From JARFPW01 sp035464655 (GTDB taxonomy: Bacteria > Gemmatimonadota > Gemmatimonadetes > Palauibacterales > Palauibacteraceae): DNA of 64,000 bases. Shown here piece after piece: positions 28,047-35,665 of this stretch (position 1 is its first letter; every line of letters starts with the position of its first letter). A program made the translations under genes and the position numbers. The notes below the pieces were generated by a model, which did not search any database, was not told where the DNA came from, and saw only the letters and a list, made by a program, of their open reading frames with translations. The DNA is taken from assembly GCA_035464655.1 (NCBI GenBank), contig DATHRZ010000063.1, positions 29,728 to 93,727 of the forward strand, read 5' to 3'.

Positions 28047-29159
28047 CTACAGTACCTCGGAAACCGGTACGCTGTCGAGCCCGAACGCCTCACCCACCGC
28101 CGCGTAGGTCAACCGGCCGTCAACGGCGTTCAGGCCGAGGGCGAGCGGCCCGCTGTCGCGACACGCGTCCCGCCATCCCTTGTCGGCGAGCTGGATCGCG
28201 TACGGAAGCGTCGCGTTGGTGAGTGCGAGTGTCGACGTGCGCGGCACGGCGCCGGGCATGTTCGCCACGCAATAGTGGACGACGCCGTCGACCACGAAGG
28301 TCGGGTCGGCGTGCGTCGTCGGCTTCACGGTCTCGATGCAACCGCCCTGGTCGACGGCGACGTCGACGATCACCGACCCGTCCTTCATCAGCGCGAGGTC
28401 GCCCCGCTTGATCAGGCTGGGGGCCTTGGCGCCCGGCAGCAGGACGGCGCCGATCAGCAGGTCGGCCCGCGCCGCGTGCTCGAGTATGGTGTGGCGGTTC
28501 GAGTGCACGGTGTCGACGTTGGCCGGCATCACGTCGTCTAGATAGCGGAGCCGATCGAGGTTGATGTCGAGAATCGTGACGTGCGCCCCGAGGCCGGCCG
28601 CCATCTTCGCGGCATTCGTCCCCACCACGCCGCCCCCCAGAATCACGACCTCGGCCGGCGGCACGCCAGGCACGCCGCCCAGCAGGCAACCCAGCCCGCC
28701 CATCTCCTTCTCGAGGTGGTGGGCGCCGGCCTGTACGGCGAGCCGACCGGCGACCTCCGACATCGGCGTAAGCAGCGGGAGCTCCCCGGTCGGAAGCTGC
28801 ACCGTTTCGTAGGCGATCGCGACGCAGCCGCTGTCGAGCACGGCGTGCGTGAGGCCCTCGTCGGCCGCGAAGTGAAAGAAAGTGAACACGATCTGGCCAT
28901 CGCGCATGCGCGCGTGCTCGGGCCCGACCGGCTCCTTCACCTTCACGATCATCTCGGCCTCGGACCACACATCGGGGGCCTCGTCGACCAGCTTCGCGCC
29001 CGCTTGCTCGTACAGGTCGTCGGAAAAGCCGCTGCCGGCCCCGGCGCCGCGCTGGACGAGAACGGTGTGCCCGCGGTTCACGAGCGCCATCGCCCCGGCG
29101 GGCACCATGGCCACGCGGTACTCGTTCGACTTGACCTCGGTCGGCACGCCTATGATCAT
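28047..29159 (-). CDS. ald: Alanine dehydrogenase
   Basis: This enzyme catalyses reversible NAD-dependent deamination of L-alanine to pyruvate and ammonia. The 370-residue product has the family N-terminus MIIGVPTEVKSNEYRVAMVP, the substrate Lys in VKVKEPVGPEHA, MSEVAGRLAVQAGAHHLE, Rossmann motif VVILGGGVVGTNAAKMAAGLG and the C-terminal VVHYCVANMPGAVPRTSTLAL. It lies 16 bp from the M16 peptidase gene and is the last gene of the rpsO-pnp-peptidase-ald run. The mreB-side gap of 184 bp has no obvious terminator. Confidence 0.97.
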   Translation of the reverse strand: MIIGVPTEVKSNEYRVAMVPAGAMALVNRGHTVLVQRGAGAGSGFSDDLYEQAGAKLVDEAPDVWSEAEMIVKVKEPVGPEHARMRDGQIVFTFFHFAADEGLTHAVLDSGCVAIAYETVQLPTGELPLLTPMSEVAGRLAVQAGAHHLEKEMGGLGCLLGGVPGVPPAEVVILGGGVVGTNAAKMAAGLGAHVTILDINLDRLRYLDDVMPANVDTVHSNRHTILEHAARADLLIGAVLLPGAKAPSLIKRGDLALMKDGSVIVDVAVDQGGCIETVKPTTHADPTFVVDGVVHYCVANMPGAVPRTSTLALTNATLPYAIQLADKGWRDACRDSGPLALGLNAVDGRLTYAAVGEAFGLDSVPVSEVL

Positions 29160-29175
29160 CGGAAATTCCTCGTGT

Positions 29176-30405
29176 TCACTCGGCTATCTCCTCGGGAAAC
29201 AATTCCAGCACGGCCAGCCTGCTCGGATCGTACAATTCCGCCGCCGCCCGGCAATCTGCGGTTCCGATCTCGTCGATGTCGGCCATGACGCGATCGAGCG
29301 AACGGTATGGTTCACCCGTGAGGCCCACCGACGCGAGCCGGTACATGCGCGAGCCGGGCGATTCGAGCGCCAGGACGACCTGCCCCTTGAGCTGCGTCCG
29401 CGTCGCCGCGAGCTCGTCGGCCGACAGGCCCTCGCCGGCCAGCCGCGCCATCTCGTCCAGCAGCGCGTCGCGGGCGCGCTCGGCCGTCTCGGGCCGGGTG
29501 CCGAGGTAGGCTCCCACGTGTCCGCCCTCGAGGTAGAAGCCCCGATACGCGTACACGGCGTAAGCGAGTCCCAGCTCCTCGCGGATTCGCTGGAACAACC
29601 GCGAACCCATCCCGCCACCGAGCGCCGTACCGACCAGGGTGACGGCGTGGCGCAGCGGATCGACGGCCGACACGCCGGTGGCGCCGGCGACGATGTGGGC
29701 CTGGCGGCCGCCGGCCCGCACGACCCGTCGCACCCCCACGCCGCCGTCCGCCGGCGAACCGATCGGGCCCGTCGGAGCACCGGACTCGGCGGGCAGTCGG
29801 TCGCGCACGAGGTCGACGAGCTCGTCGTGCTCGAGGCGTCCCGCCGCGGCGACGACGAGGTTCGCCGGCCGGTACGCGGCACCGTGCAGAACGCGCAGCA
29901 TGTCGGCGTCGATGGTCGCGACCGTGTCGGCACGACCGAGAATCGGCCGGCCGTAGGGGTGCGCGCCGAACAGGAATTCGGCATGCAGGTCGAACACGAG
30001 GTCGTCGGGCGTGTCCTCGACGCGGGCCAGTTCTTCGAGCACGACTTCGCGCTCGAGGGCCAGGTCTATCGGATCGAGCCTGGGGTGAAAGGCGAGGTCG
30101 GCCAGAACGTCGAGCGCGGTCGGCAGGGCGTCGTCGGGGACGCGCACCTGGAACGACGTGTGCTCGTGCGTCGTATAGGCGTCGAGGCTGCCACCGAGAT
30201 CCTCGATCTCGGCGGCGAGCTGTCGTGCCGTGCGGGCCGTCGTCCCCTTGAACACCATGTGTTCGAGGAGATGCGCGCTGCCGGCCACGTCGTCGGCCTC
30301 GTGGGCCGCGCCCGTGCGGAACCAAAAGCCGACCGCCACCGAGCGCATCGAGTCCATTCGCTCGCTCCACACGTCGGTTCCCCCCGGGAGCCGCGTGCGG
30401 AACAC
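29176..30405 (-). CDS. M16-family zinc peptidase (processing-peptidase-like)
   Basis: M16 peptidases are clamshell zinc enzymes; the bacterial homologue next to pnp resembles mitochondrial processing peptidase beta (B. subtilis YmxG/MlpA type). The 409-residue protein has the inverted zinc motif HLLEH in GSAHLLEHMVFKGT and the downstream Glu in EREVVLEELARVEDTP. A glycine-rich loop (TALGGGMGSRLFQRIREELG) and RxxY region follow. The GTG at 30405 begins exactly where homology should (FRTRLPGGTDVWSERM). It lies 73 bp after pnp, as in many bacteria. Confidence 0.92.
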   Translation of the reverse strand: MFRTRLPGGTDVWSERMDSMRSVAVGFWFRTGAAHEADDVAGSAHLLEHMVFKGTTARTARQLAAEIEDLGGSLDAYTTHEHTSFQVRVPDDALPTALDVLADLAFHPRLDPIDLALEREVVLEELARVEDTPDDLVFDLHAEFLFGAHPYGRPILGRADTVATIDADMLRVLHGAAYRPANLVVAAAGRLEHDELVDLVRDRLPAESGAPTGPIGSPADGGVGVRRVVRAGGRQAHIVAGATGVSAVDPLRHAVTLVGTALGGGMGSRLFQRIREELGLAYAVYAYRGFYLEGGHVGAYLGTRPETAERARDALLDEMARLAGEGLSADELAATRTQLKGQVVLALESPGSRMYRLASVGLTGEPYRSLDRVMADIDEIGTADCRAAAELYDPSRLAVLELFPEEIAE

Positions 30406-30478
30406 GCCCTCGTCGAGCGCCTCGAGGGACGCCTCGCGCGCTTCAGTGGCCGCCGGGACCTCGCCCGCCGGAGCCGTC

Positions 30479-32587
30479 TCAGCTCTCGGCGAGGGCCCCC
30501 TCCTCTTCCTCCTTCGCGGCCCGCATCGACAGCTTCATCCGGCCACGATCGTCCACCGACAGGAGCTTGACGCGCACCACGTCGCCCGTGTTGACGACGT
30601 CCTCGGTCTTCTCGGTCCGGCCGTCCTCGAGCTCGCTGATGTGGCACAGGCCTTCCACGCCCGGAAGGATCTCGACGAACGCCCCGAAGGTCGTGGTGTT
30701 CTTCACCGCGCCCTCGTAAATGCGGCCGATTTCCGGCTCGGCGGTGAGCGCCTCGACCATCTCGATCGCACGCCGGCTGGACTCGCTGCCCACGGCCGAG
30801 ATCGTCACGGTGCCGTCGTCCTCGACATTGATGTCCGCGCCGGTGTCCTCCTGGATGGCCCGGATCGTCTTGCCCTTCGGCCCGATCAGGTTGCCGATCT
30901 TCTCGGTGTTGATCTGGATCGACACGATCTGCGGCGCCCACTCGGACATCTGTCCGGCTTCGGACATCGTCTCGCCCATCACGTCGAGAATGTGCAGGCG
31001 AGCCTTGCGGGCGCGCTGGAGCGCGTCACGCATCGTCGAGATCTCGAGGCCGCGCACCTTGATGTCCATCTGGATGGCGGTGATCCCTTCGCGCGTGCCG
31101 GCGATCTTGAAGTCCATGTCGCCGAGGAAATCCTCGACGCCGAGGATGTCGGTCAGCACGGCGACGTCGTCGCCTTCCTTGATCAGCCCCATCGCGATGC
31201 CGGCGCAGGGAGCGCGCATCGGCACACCCGCGTGCATCAGGGCCAGCGAGCCACCGCACACCGAGGCCATCGAGCTCGAGCCGTTCGACTCGAGAATGTC
31301 GGAGACGACGCGGATCGTGTAAGGGAAGTCGTCGTACACTGGCAGCAGAGGCTGAAGCGCCCGCTCCGCCAGCATCCCGTGACCGATCTCGCGCCGGCCG
31401 GGGCCGCGGAACGGCTTCGCCTCGCCCACCGAGAACGGCGGGAAGTTGTAGTGCAGCATGAACGACTTCGAGGTCTCCTCGGCCGTGTCGACCGAATCGA
31501 TGCGCTGCTCGTCACGCACGCTGCCGAGCGTGATCGCCACGAGGGCCTGGGTCTGCCCGCGCGTGAACAGCGCCGATCCGTGCGCTCTCGGCAGGATGCC
31601 GACCTCGCACGCGATGTCGCGGATGTCGTCGAGGCCCCGCCCGTCCACCCGGACGCCGTCCTCGATGATCCGCCGGCGCATCGTCCGCTTCTCGATGTCC
31701 TTGAACACGCCCGACAGGTCGTCGATCGCGTCGGGATACTCTTCGGCCAGCGACTCCTGCAGGTCGGCCTTGATCTCGGCCAGGGTGGCCTCGCGCTCCG
31801 CCTTGTCGGCGATGCGGTAGGCGTCGCCGACGCGGGCGTCGGCACTGCTCTCGACGGCGGAGGCGAAGCTCTCGTCGACGTCGTCGCTCTCGAACTCGAA
31901 CACCTCGGGCTTGCCGCCCATCATGTTCACGAGCTCCATCTGGATGTCGATGAGCTCCTTGATCGCCTCGTGCGCCGTCTCGAGCGCCACGAGCATGTCG
32001 TCCTCCGACACCTCGACCGAGGCGCCCTCGACCATGACGATCGACTCGGGCGACCCCGCCACCACCATGTCCATGTCGGAATAGTCGAGTTGCTGGAAGG
32101 TCGGGTTGATCACCCACTCCCCGTCCACGCGCCCGACGCGCACGCCGGCGATCGGCCCGTCCCACGGAATCGGCGACATCATGAGCGCCGTCGAGGCGCC
32201 GAGCAGGCCGAGCACGTCGGCGTCGTTCTCCTGGTCTGCCGACACGATGAAGCAGGCGATCTGCGTCTCGTTCATGTAGCCGTCGGGGAACAGGGGACGC
32301 AGCGGCCGGTCGATCTGACGGGCCGAGGTGACTTCCTTGTCGCCGGGACGACCTTCACGCTTGATGAAGCCGCCGGGGAACTTGCCGGCGGCGTAGCTCT
32401 TCTCGCGGTACTCGACGGTCAACGGGAAAAACGGGAGGTGGGTGCGCCGGCGCTGGGCGACCGCGGTCACGAGCACGGCCGTGTCGCCGTACTGTACGAA
32501 CACCGCTCCGTCGGCCAGGCGCGCCATGCGTCCCGTTTCCATCACGAGCGTCCTACCTGCGAACTGCTTCTCTATCCTGTGTGCCAT
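30479..32587 (-). CDS. pnp: Polyribonucleotide nucleotidyltransferase
   Basis: PNPase is a trimeric phosphorolytic 3'-5' exoribonuclease and degradosome component. The 702-residue product has two RNase PH domains (first with GDTAVLVTAVAQRR; second with SFMLHYNFPPFSVGE and GRREIGHGMLAERAL), a KH domain (IGNLIGPKGKTIRAIQEDTG) and a C-terminal S1 domain (GAVKNTTTFGAFVEILPG). The ATG at 32587 fits the standard N-terminus (AHRIEKQFAGRTL) and has AGAGAAG upstream. The open frame extends 25 codons upstream without homology. It sits 183 bp after rpsO. Confidence 0.97.
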   Translation of the reverse strand: MAHRIEKQFAGRTLVMETGRMARLADGAVFVQYGDTAVLVTAVAQRRRTHLPFFPLTVEYREKSYAAGKFPGGFIKREGRPGDKEVTSARQIDRPLRPLFPDGYMNETQIACFIVSADQENDADVLGLLGASTALMMSPIPWDGPIAGVRVGRVDGEWVINPTFQQLDYSDMDMVVAGSPESIVMVEGASVEVSEDDMLVALETAHEAIKELIDIQMELVNMMGGKPEVFEFESDDVDESFASAVESSADARVGDAYRIADKAEREATLAEIKADLQESLAEEYPDAIDDLSGVFKDIEKRTMRRRIIEDGVRVDGRGLDDIRDIACEVGILPRAHGSALFTRGQTQALVAITLGSVRDEQRIDSVDTAEETSKSFMLHYNFPPFSVGEAKPFRGPGRREIGHGMLAERALQPLLPVYDDFPYTIRVVSDILESNGSSSMASVCGGSLALMHAGVPMRAPCAGIAMGLIKEGDDVAVLTDILGVEDFLGDMDFKIAGTREGITAIQMDIKVRGLEISTMRDALQRARKARLHILDVMGETMSEAGQMSEWAPQIVSIQINTEKIGNLIGPKGKTIRAIQEDTGADINVEDDGTVTISAVGSESSRRAIEMVEALTAEPEIGRIYEGAVKNTTTFGAFVEILPGVEGLCHISELEDGRTEKTEDVVNTGDVVRVKLLSVDDRGRMKLSMRAAKEEEEGALAES

Positions 32588-32770
32588 CTTCTCTGTTTCC
32601 TCTTCTTCTCTCTTCACGCTCTCGCGTCGGAATCGGGACGGGAGGCCCGTGTGGCGTCCCATTCTACCCGGATACGAAACGCGGCCGCCGACGAGCGCGT
32701 CACGCGCCCGTACAGCCGCCGCCGGTACATCAGTCCTTCGGAGTCGACCCTGCCGGCATGGAAATCATGA

Positions 32771-33040
32771 CTACCGGCGAAGCCCGAGCTCCTTGATCAA
32801 ATCGCGGTACGCCTCGAAATCGGTGCGCCGCAGGTACTCGAGCAGCCGGCGACGCCGGCCGACCATCTTCAGCAGGCCGCGCCGGCTGTGATGGTCCTTG
32901 TCGTGCTCGCGGAAATGTTCGGTGAGGTTCTCGATATTCGCGGTGAGCTGCGCGATCTGTACGGCGCTCGAGCCACTGTCGTTCTCGTGCGCGCCGAACT
33001 TCTCGACGATCTCCCGTCTCTGTTCCGATAACAGCGTCAT
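32771..33040 (-). CDS. rpsO: 30S ribosomal protein S15
   Basis: S15 binds the 16S rRNA three-way junction early in 30S assembly. The 89-residue protein is the exact family length, with SSAVQIAQLTANIENLTEH, HDKDHHSRRGLLKMVGRRRR and LLEYLRRTDFEAYRDLIKEL. GAGGA precedes the ATG. The rpsO-pnp order is the classical bacterial arrangement. A TTGCCA/TACGAG promoter-like pair lies just upstream at 33073-33101. Confidence 0.98.
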   Translation of the reverse strand: MTLLSEQRREIVEKFGAHENDSGSSAVQIAQLTANIENLTEHFREHDKDHHSRRGLLKMVGRRRRLLEYLRRTDFEAYRDLIKELGLRR

Positions 33041-33072
33041 GTACCGTCCTCTGACGTCCCGTGGTGTGCCTT

Positions 33073-33101
33073 CTCGTATCGCTCAATGCCAAGCATGGCA
33101 A
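33073..33101 (-). promoter_or_regulatory. Possible rpsO-pnp promoter with an embedded inverted repeat
   Basis: On the minus strand TTGCCA (33096-33101), a 17-bp spacer and TACGAG (33073-33078) precede rpsO by about 33 bp. The -35 overlaps a 5-bp inverted repeat TGCCA-N4-TGGCA (33087-33100). The -10 is weak. Confidence 0.35.
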
Positions 33102-33112
33102 AATACCGTTTT

Positions 33113-34060
33113 TCAGGAGTCCTGTAAACCCCGCATCCGAAAGAACTCGCGGGCCCGGTCGCGGTCGCGCCGCATCTGCTCGACGAGCTCGGCCGTCGAG
33201 GCGAACGCCGCGACGCCTCGAAGGCGGGCGAGGAAGTCGACCTGTACGGGCTCACCGTAAATGTCACGGTCGAAATCGAGCAAATAAAGCTCGATCGAAG
33301 GCGGCGACCCCGCAAAGGTAGGCCGCGGTCCGAGGTGCAGAAGGCCGTTGAGGCTTACGTCGCGTATATACGCCCGCACGGCGTAGATGCCCCCGAGCGG
33401 CAGCAGCTTGCGGCCGCCGGGGGCCGCGAGATTGGCCGTCGGGAAGCCGAGATCCTTCCCCCGACCCAGTCCGTGGACGACCGGGCCCCGGAGCGAGTAG
33501 GGCCGCCCGAGCCCGCGCGCCGCCCGTTCGACGTCGCCGGCGGCCAGTGCCTCGCGGATCTTAGTCGACGAGACGTCGACGCCGTCGAGGGTCACGGCCT
33601 CGACCACGTCGACCTCGAAACCGAGCTCGGCGCCGAGGCGGCGCGCGGTGTCGATCGAGCCCGCGCGCGAGCGACCGAACCCGTGATCGTGCCCGATGAC
33701 GAGCTCTTCGACCCGGAAGCGGTCGCGCAGCACGAGGCGGATGAACTCCTCGGGCGTGTACCGCGACAGCGTCCAGGTGAACGGCAGGAACGCCACGTAG
33801 TCGAGCTCGCTCTGCGCGAGGATCGCCTTTTTCTCGTCGGACGTGGTCAGGAGCGGGGGCGCGTCGGAGGGGCGCACGACGGTGAGCGGATGGCGGTCGA
33901 ACGTGACGAGCACGCTGCGGGCATCGCGGCGCCGGGCCCGGCGCCCGATTTCGTTGAGCACCGCGTGATGGCCGCGGTGCACGCCGTCGAACGTGCCGAC
34001 CGTGACGACGGTGGCGCGCACGTCGGGCGGCAGTCCGCTCTCGAGCCGGTCAGTTCGCAT
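33113..34060 (-). CDS. ribF: Bifunctional riboflavin kinase/FAD synthetase
   Basis: RibF phosphorylates riboflavin to FMN and adenylylates it to FAD. The 315-residue protein has the N-terminal nucleotidyltransferase domain with VGTFDGVHRGHHAVL and EELVIGHDHGFGRSRAG, then the flavokinase domain with RPYSLRGPVVHGLGRGKDLG, FPTANLAAP and YLLDFDRDIYGEPVQVDFL. It overlaps the truB end by 11 bp, a frequent neighbour pair in rbfA-truB-ribF clusters. Confidence 0.96.
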   Translation of the reverse strand: MRTDRLESGLPPDVRATVVTVGTFDGVHRGHHAVLNEIGRRARRRDARSVLVTFDRHPLTVVRPSDAPPLLTTSDEKKAILAQSELDYVAFLPFTWTLSRYTPEEFIRLVLRDRFRVEELVIGHDHGFGRSRAGSIDTARRLGAELGFEVDVVEAVTLDGVDVSSTKIREALAAGDVERAARGLGRPYSLRGPVVHGLGRGKDLGFPTANLAAPGGRKLLPLGGIYAVRAYIRDVSLNGLLHLGPRPTFAGSPPSIELYLLDFDRDIYGEPVQVDFLARLRGVAAFASTAELVEQMRRDRDRAREFFRMRGLQDS

Positions 34061-34952
34061 CGAACACCTTCTCGGGACGGATCGCCGCGTCGGCCCGGCG
34101 GCCGATCGCGATCAGTTCGCCGGCGGCATGCAGGACGATCGGGAGTCCAGCGGACTCGAGGCCGGCCACGGCGGTGGCGGGCGGCACGACGTCGCCCGTC
34201 TCGATCGCCTGGCCGTAGCCCACGGCCGTTCGCTCTTCGGCCGCCAGCTCACGGGCCGGCAGCCAGGCGAGGGCCTCGAGCGGCGACAGGGCCCCGGGCG
34301 CGTCCCACGCGATGTCGGTGGTGCGAGCGGCTTCGTCCGCCCCGAAGGGTCCGATCCGGGTCCGGCGAAGCGTGCCGAGGTGGGCCGGGCAACCGAGCTC
34401 GACACCCAGGTCGCGGGCGAGGGCCCGGATGTAGGTGCCGGTCGACACCTCGTAGGCGACGCGCGCGACGGGCGGGCTCCAGTCGAGGAGCCGCGCGGTG
34501 CGCACCTCGATCGGCCGGGCCTCCAGCGCCAGGGGCTCGCCGGCGCGGGCCGCTTCGTGGGCGCGGCGTCCGTCCTTGCGACGCGCCGAGAAGTCGGGGG
34601 GGCGCTGTTCCGACTCGCCCCGGCTGGCGGCGAGCGCCGCCTCGAGGCTCACGGCATCGAGCCCGGGCCCGACCTCGCCGCGCGCCGTGACCGTCCCGGT
34701 GCGATCGTCGGTGTCGCGCGCCTCGCCGAACACGATGCCCGCCTCGTAGGTCTTGGGCAGGTGGTGGAAGTACTCGACGAGACGGGTCGCCCGGCCGACG
34801 CAGAGAATCAGCAGGCCGCTGGCGAACGGATCGAGCGTACCGGTGTGCCCTACCCGGCGCGTGCCGAGGGCGCGCCGTGCGATCTGGACAACGTCGTGCG
34901 AGGTCGGCCCCTCGGGTTTGTCGACCAGAAGCACGGCGGCGCGCTCGGTCAA
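34050..34952 (-). CDS. truB: tRNA pseudouridine-55 synthase
   Basis: TruB makes pseudouridine 55 in the tRNA T-loop and acts as a tRNA chaperone. The 300-residue product shows LVDKPEGPTSHDVVQIARR, the catalytic Asp in VGHTGTLDPFASGLL, then KTYEAGIVFGEARDTDD and STGTYIRALARDLG. The TTG start at 34952 is inferred from its four-base overlap with the rbfA stop (TTGA) and from the family N-terminus; the longer open frame upstream belongs to shadows of rbfA. Confidence 0.95.
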   Translation of the reverse strand: MTERAAVLLVDKPEGPTSHDVVQIARRALGTRRVGHTGTLDPFASGLLILCVGRATRLVEYFHHLPKTYEAGIVFGEARDTDDRTGTVTARGEVGPGLDAVSLEAALAASRGESEQRPPDFSARRKDGRRAHEAARAGEPLALEARPIEVRTARLLDWSPPVARVAYEVSTGTYIRALARDLGVELGCPAHLGTLRRTRIGPFGADEAARTTDIAWDAPGALSPLEALAWLPARELAAEERTAVGYGQAIETGDVVPPATAVAGLESAGLPIVLHAAGELIAIGRRADAAIRPEKVFDAN

Positions 34953-35308
34953 TCCGCCGGTTCCTCGCCGCCCAGGGCCTCCTCGAGCAGCTCTTCGATG
35001 CGCCGCGCATGCTCGAGCGTGTCGTCCACTTCGAAATGCAACTCGGGAATGCGGCGGAAGTGGAGGTCGCGGCCCAAGCGATGCCGGATGAACCCGGAGG
35101 CGCTGCGCAGCCCGTCGATCGCTTCCTCCACCGGCGTCCGGTCGGTGAGCGTGCGAACCGAGATCCGGGCGTGCGAGAGATCGGGGCTCGCGTCGACACC
35201 CGTGATCGTCACTTCGGCCACCCGGGGGTCCTTGATCTCCTCGCGAATCAGTCGCGAGAGCTCCTCGCGGAGCAGCTGGTTCACCCGGGGAAGTCGTCGT
35301 TCTGCCAT
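34949..35308 (-). CDS. rbfA: 30S ribosome-binding factor A
   Basis: RbfA is a KH-fold factor needed for late 30S maturation. The 119-residue product has AERRLPRVNQLLREELSRLI, DPRVAEVTITGVDASPDLSHA and the C-terminal RIPELHFEVDDTLEHARRIE. The ATG at 35308 has GGGGGGA upstream; an alternative ATG lies four codons earlier. It overlaps the DUF503 gene end by 28 bp and the truB start by four. Confidence 0.95.
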   Translation of the reverse strand: MAERRLPRVNQLLREELSRLIREEIKDPRVAEVTITGVDASPDLSHARISVRTLTDRTPVEEAIDGLRSASGFIRHRLGRDLHFRRIPELHFEVDDTLEHARRIEELLEEALGGEEPAD

Positions 35309-35634
35309 GATTCCCCCCATTCGGCGCGCGGCGTGGCCCCTCCGAACTGAACCACCCGAACGTCACGTTCTATGATGAAGATGCGCGGATCGGAGCAGAT
35401 CGCGTCGTCGAGCTTGTCGAGCAGCGACTGCGCGAGGGTCCGGTCGGACGCGGCGAGCGCCGCCGCGAGCTCTGCCCGCTGCACATCGTCCTGGAAGTCG
35501 GTCTCGGACACCGAGATCGAGTAGCGCGAACGCAGCCTGTCGCGCAGGCTGCGGACCACGCTGCGCTTCTGCTTCAGCGACCGGCAGCCCGGCACCCGGA
35601 ACAGCCAGCGGCCGACTCCGACGATCGCCGCCAT
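35281..35634 (-). CDS. DUF503 (YlxP-like) protein
   Basis: DUF503 proteins are small, widely conserved and almost always sit between infB and rbfA; their role is unknown but context suggests ribosome biogenesis. The 117-residue product shows the family core PGCRSLKQKRSVVRSLRDRL, RYSISVSETDFQDDVQRAEL and a helical C-terminus. The final 20 residues (RAEWGESWQNDDFPG) overlap rbfA coding sequence by 28 bp, longer than usual. Confidence 0.9.
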   Translation of the reverse strand: MAAIVGVGRWLFRVPGCRSLKQKRSVVRSLRDRLRSRYSISVSETDFQDDVQRAELAAALAASDRTLAQSLLDKLDDAICSDPRIFIIERDVRVVQFGGATPRAEWGESWQNDDFPG

Positions 35635-35665
35635 CCGAATCTGCCTCCGTGGCGCGAAGCGCGCG

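Noticed and set aside
30230..32770. An 846-codon plus-strand frame across pnp, and similar long antisense frames over guaA-proS-hisS, pcrA and serS
   Set aside because: All mirror real conserved genes and have no recognisable domains; high GC third positions keep antisense frames open.
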